Source: Gallibacter sp963634825
GTDB taxonomy: Bacteria > Bacillota > Clostridia > Peptostreptococcales > Anaerovoracaceae
Direction of reading: 5' to 3'
Assembly: GCA_963634825.1 (NCBI GenBank)
Contig: CAVHCP010000001.1
Coordinates: 62,001 to 126,000, forward strand
DNA length: 64,000 bases
Part shown: positions 61,804-64,000 of the stretch, one piece after another
Numbering within the stretch: position 1 is the first letter of the stretch
Layout of the letters: the number at the start of each line of letters is the position of its first letter
Program-made: the position numbers and the translations under genes
Notes under the pieces: generated by a model
Told to the model about the DNA's origin: nothing
The model's input: the letters and a program-made list of their open reading frames with translations, nothing else
Database searches by the model: none

Positions 61804-63121
61804 ACTTTCAAAAAATTCCGATAAAACCAGTCGCTCACTTATTGCTACAATTATAACCTTACTGCTACTGGTTTCTTTTTTTGTGACTACTACAATTATG
61901 GCAGGTGCAAATAGTAGCTTGCAAGGCACAGCACTTGCTAAAACCAATGAGATAAAAAACAGCCCCATAAAGGANNNNNNNNNNNNNNNNNNNNNNNNNN
62001 NNNNNNNNNNNNNNNNNNNNNNNNNNNNNNNNNNNNNNNNNNNNNNNNNNNNNNNNNNNNNNNNNNNNNNNNNNNNNNNNNNNNNNNNNNNNNNNNNNNN
62101 NNNNNNNNNNNNNNNNNNNNNNNNNNNNNNNNNNNNNNNNNNNNNNNNNNNNNNNNNNNNNNNNNNNNNNNNNNNNNNNNNNNNNNNNNNNNNNNNNNNN
62201 NNNNNNNNNNNNNNNNNNNNNNNNNNNNNNNNNNNNNNNNNNNNNNNNNNNNNNNNNNNNNNNNNNNNNNNNNNNNNNNNNNNNNNNNNNNNNNNNNNNN
62301 NNNNNNNNNNNNNNNNNNNNNNNNNNNNNNNNNNNNNNNNNNNNNNNNNNNNNNNNNNNNNNNNNNNNNNNNNNNNNNNNNNNNNNNNNNNNNNNNNNNN
62401 NNNNNNNNNNNNNNNNNNNNNNNNNNNNNNNNNNNNNNNNNNNNNNNNNNNNNNNNNNNNNNNNNNNNNNNNNNNNNNNCTTGCTCCTACAAATAAGAGA
62501 AGCGAGCCACTTGACATATATACAACGCATGCACTTGCTAAGTACAAAAGTATGGCGTATGAACCTTTTGTCGGTGGCAAGACAGGCTATATAGAGGAAT
62601 CAAAAACAAATGTCGTTTCACTTGCCGAAAAGAACAATATAAGGCTGATAAGCGTCACTGCAAAGTGCGATGTACGAACCGAGGCCTTTGCAGACAGCAA
62701 AAAACTACTCGAAGCAGGCTTTAACAATTATAAAAGCGTTGAAGTAAAGCCTGACAGCTCATCTCTTTCATTTGAAAAAATGCTAAAAAAAGGTGGCTAT
62801 GTACTAAAACGCTCGTCTATCAGCGATGATAAAATCACAGCAGTGATACCAAATGATGCTGACGCTTCTGATATAACATTTGAACTTGTCAAAGAGGAAA
62901 ATTCCTTTCCTGTAAAAAAAGGAGCGTTGACAGCAACTATCAACGCTATATATGACGGAGATGTCGTAGGAAGTATACAGGTCACAGCCGATAAGGATAT
63001 GTCTCTTGCCGGCTTTATAATCATAATGGCACTTAAAATTATGGTTTGCATATTTATCGCACTTGTAGTCATCATACTGGTGCTGCGAGTCATATTTACA
63101 ATCAAGCGAAAGAAAAGATAA
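61796..63121 (+). CDS. D-alanyl-D-alanine carboxypeptidase (interrupted by assembly gap)
   Basis: 441 codons across 505 Ns, in frame on both sides. A membrane/signal segment (about 14-38) and, after the gap, the S11 third motif GGKTGYIEESKTNVVSLAE, then a C-terminal domain and an anchoring helix (about 405-430) with a basic end. The SxxK and SxN motifs would be in the gap. Trims the terminal D-Ala of peptidoglycan stem peptides. Contrast with the S11 homologue at 38976-40199, which lacks KTG. Confidence 0.85.
   Translation: MTKLSKNSDKTSRSLIATIITLLLLVSFFVTTTIMAGANSSLQGTALAKTNEIKNSPIKXXXXXXXXXXXXXXXXXXXXXXXXXXXXXXXXXXXXXXXXXXXXXXXXXXXXXXXXXXXXXXXXXXXXXXXXXXXXXXXXXXXXXXXXXXXXXXXXXXXXXXXXXXXXXXXXXXXXXXXXXXXXXXXXXXXXXXXXXXXXXXXXXXXXXXXXXXXXXXXXXXXXXXXXXLAPTNKRSEPLDIYTTHALAKYKSMAYEPFVGGKTGYIEESKTNVVSLAEKNNIRLISVTAKCDVRTEAFADSKKLLEAGFNNYKSVEVKPDSSSLSFEKMLKKGGYVLKRSSISDDKITAVIPNDADASDITFELVKEENSFPVKKGALTATINAIYDGDVVGSIQVTADKDMSLAGFIIIMALKIMVCIFIALVVIILVLRVIFTIKRKKR
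61975..62479. other. Assembly gap (505 N)
   Basis: Unknown bases inside the carboxypeptidase gene; the reading frame is consistent across it. Confidence 0.98.
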
Positions 63122-63159
63122 AAGTGCCGGCTCAAAAGTATAATAAATCTAAAAACTTA

Positions 63160-64000
63160 TTATCTGAAAATTAATTTCATATAATTATATAATGCATTTT
63201 GCCATACAGCATTACTGTGTCCGCCGTCCATATCATAAAAGATAAATGGTATATCCTTTTGCTCAAGCCTATCCCTTATATCATATGATACGGCACCGCA
63301 GACATTGTCCTGTTTACCGACGCAAACCAAGATTTGCTCAAAGCCACCATATTTTGGATCTATGACAAAATCATCTAAAAGGCCCTCCATCCTACTTTGT
63401 ATTGCATCTGTCTTGATGATTTTTGCCGATGAAAACGCGCCGATATAATCAAATTTATCCTGATTTGTAAAAGCTATATAAAGAGAATTGCGACCGCCCA
63501 TAGAATTGCCCGCTATAGCGGTATTTTCTTTGCCTTTTTTTACAGAATAATTTTCCTCGATATATGGCATAAGGCTACCAACTATATCCTCAGGTGCCAT
63601 ATTAAAGCCTGTTATTACTTTCTCAAAGTTTTCCTTACTCGTTTCTGCATCTAAATCCTCGGCATTGACAGCACAATTCGGAAATACGGTTATCATCTCC
63701 GGTGCGCCCTCATAATAATGCACATTTTGTATAATAATATCCGCATCCTTATTTAACCATGTCCTATGGCTGCCTCCAAGTCCGTGAAGCAAATAGAGTA
63801 CAGGATACTCCTTGTCAGGATCATAATTTGACGGCAACAAAACCATAGCCTTTCTCTCCTTACCTGCAACCTTAGAATAGTATGTTATAGTTTCTGCTTT
63901 TGCATATTTAGCACCGTCCTGCTTTTGCAAAAAGTAAGGATTATCATCCATATCGATGACCGTCATCCCGTTTTCGTCGGCATCATCTTGATACTTCTCG
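63160..64000 (-). CDS. Esterase (PF00756-type alpha/beta hydrolase), 5' end outside window
   Basis: C-terminal 280 codons. YLLHGLGGSHRTW (oxyanion region), GNSMGGRNSLY (nucleophile Ser) and DGGHSNAVW (His) define the catalytic core of the esterase D/feruloyl esterase-like family. An ATG at 63966 is possible but has no SD, and the frame stays open through position 64000, so the gene most likely continues beyond the window, perhaps with an N-terminal signal or extra domain. Confidence 0.85.
   Translation of the reverse strand, partial: EKYQDDADENGMTVIDMDDNPYFLQKQDGAKYAKAETITYYSKVAGKERKAMVLLPSNYDPDKEYPVLYLLHGLGGSHRTWLNKDADIIIQNVHYYEGAPEMITVFPNCAVNAEDLDAETSKENFEKVITGFNMAPEDIVGSLMPYIEENYSVKKGKENTAIAGNSMGGRNSLYIAFTNQDKFDYIGAFSSAKIIKTDAIQSRMEGLLDDFVIDPKYGGFEQILVCVGKQDNVCGAVSYDIRDRLEQKDIPFIFYDMDGGHSNAVWQNALYNYMKLIFR

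Noticed and set aside
63138..63162. ATAATAA/TTATTAT hairpin between the carboxypeptidase and esterase genes as terminator
   Set aside because: All A/T stem without a clean T-run; weak and overlapping the esterase stop.

Overview
The window comes from a low-GC, anaerobic Gram-positive bacterium of the Clostridia. The evidence is an oxygen-sensitive class III ribonucleotide reductase (nrdD/nrdG), a transketolase split into two genes, NADP-type glutamate dehydrogenase, a large YlmG/YloU-style housekeeping gene order, strong AGGAGG ribosome binding sites and T-rich intrinsic terminators. A member of the Anaerovoracaceae/Family XIII group (Mogibacterium or oral Eubacterium relatives) is my guess from gene style, not something the sequence proves. 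Almost all of it is core chromosome; there is no phage, transposase, CRISPR array or resistance gene. Two runs of N (37575-38183 in uvrC, 61975-62479 in a D-alanyl-D-alanine carboxypeptidase) are assembly gaps.

Layout. 1-3013 (minus): rpmB, an Asp23 protein, recG and the start of rsmD. 3084-5941 (minus): nrdD-nrdG behind a consensus promoter with NrdR-box-like repeats. 6010-13957 (minus): one long transcription unit from a promoter with a LexA-like palindrome, ruvC-ruvA-ruvB-queA-tgt-rlmD-like-aquaporin and an exported M20-peptidase-like protein that has lost its metal ligands. 13967-16218 (plus): argR and recN. 16264-25119 (minus): mgtE, nnrD, split transketolase, ftsE-ftsX, an M23 hydrolase probably controlled by FtsEX, recJ, then yerC with its own promoter inside recJ. 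25176-26676 (plus): gdhA. 26729-35170 (minus): LysR regulator, a small unknown protein, topB, polA, coaE, a membrane-anchored solute-binding protein and tRNA-Leu(GAG). 35355-36626 (plus): a YkvI-like transporter divergent from the LysR gene.

36682-43990: DUF1292 gene, and an operon serC - phosphoglycerate mutase-like - inactive S11 peptidase homologue - uvrC, divergent from serA across a symmetric promoter region. 43991-50932 (minus): yihY, rdgB, 5'-nucleotidase, tmRNA, smpB, two signal peptidases and a RluA-type pseudouridine synthase; smpB and tmRNA abut without a spacer. 51008-55472 (plus): a small membrane protein, fba, an intergenic inverted-repeat element, an Elp3-like radical SAM protein, and the ACT/UPF0210 pair. 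55513-61037 (minus): nitroreductase, shikimate kinase, an ABC exporter-type pair and an SGNH hydrolase. 61163-64000: a DUF1836 gene, dacA-like gene, and the 3' part of an esterase.

The least ordinary items are the 221-bp inverted-repeat element at 52312-52532 with a related degenerate copy at 43914-43977 and a fragment at 52568-52589 that forms part of a promoter; three genes (polA, the RluA-type synthase and the radical SAM gene) whose -10 boxes sit 6-7 bases before ATG with no Shine-Dalgarno, suggesting leaderless mRNAs; the mirror-symmetric serC/serA promoter; and two apparently dead hydrolase homologues kept in conserved operons.
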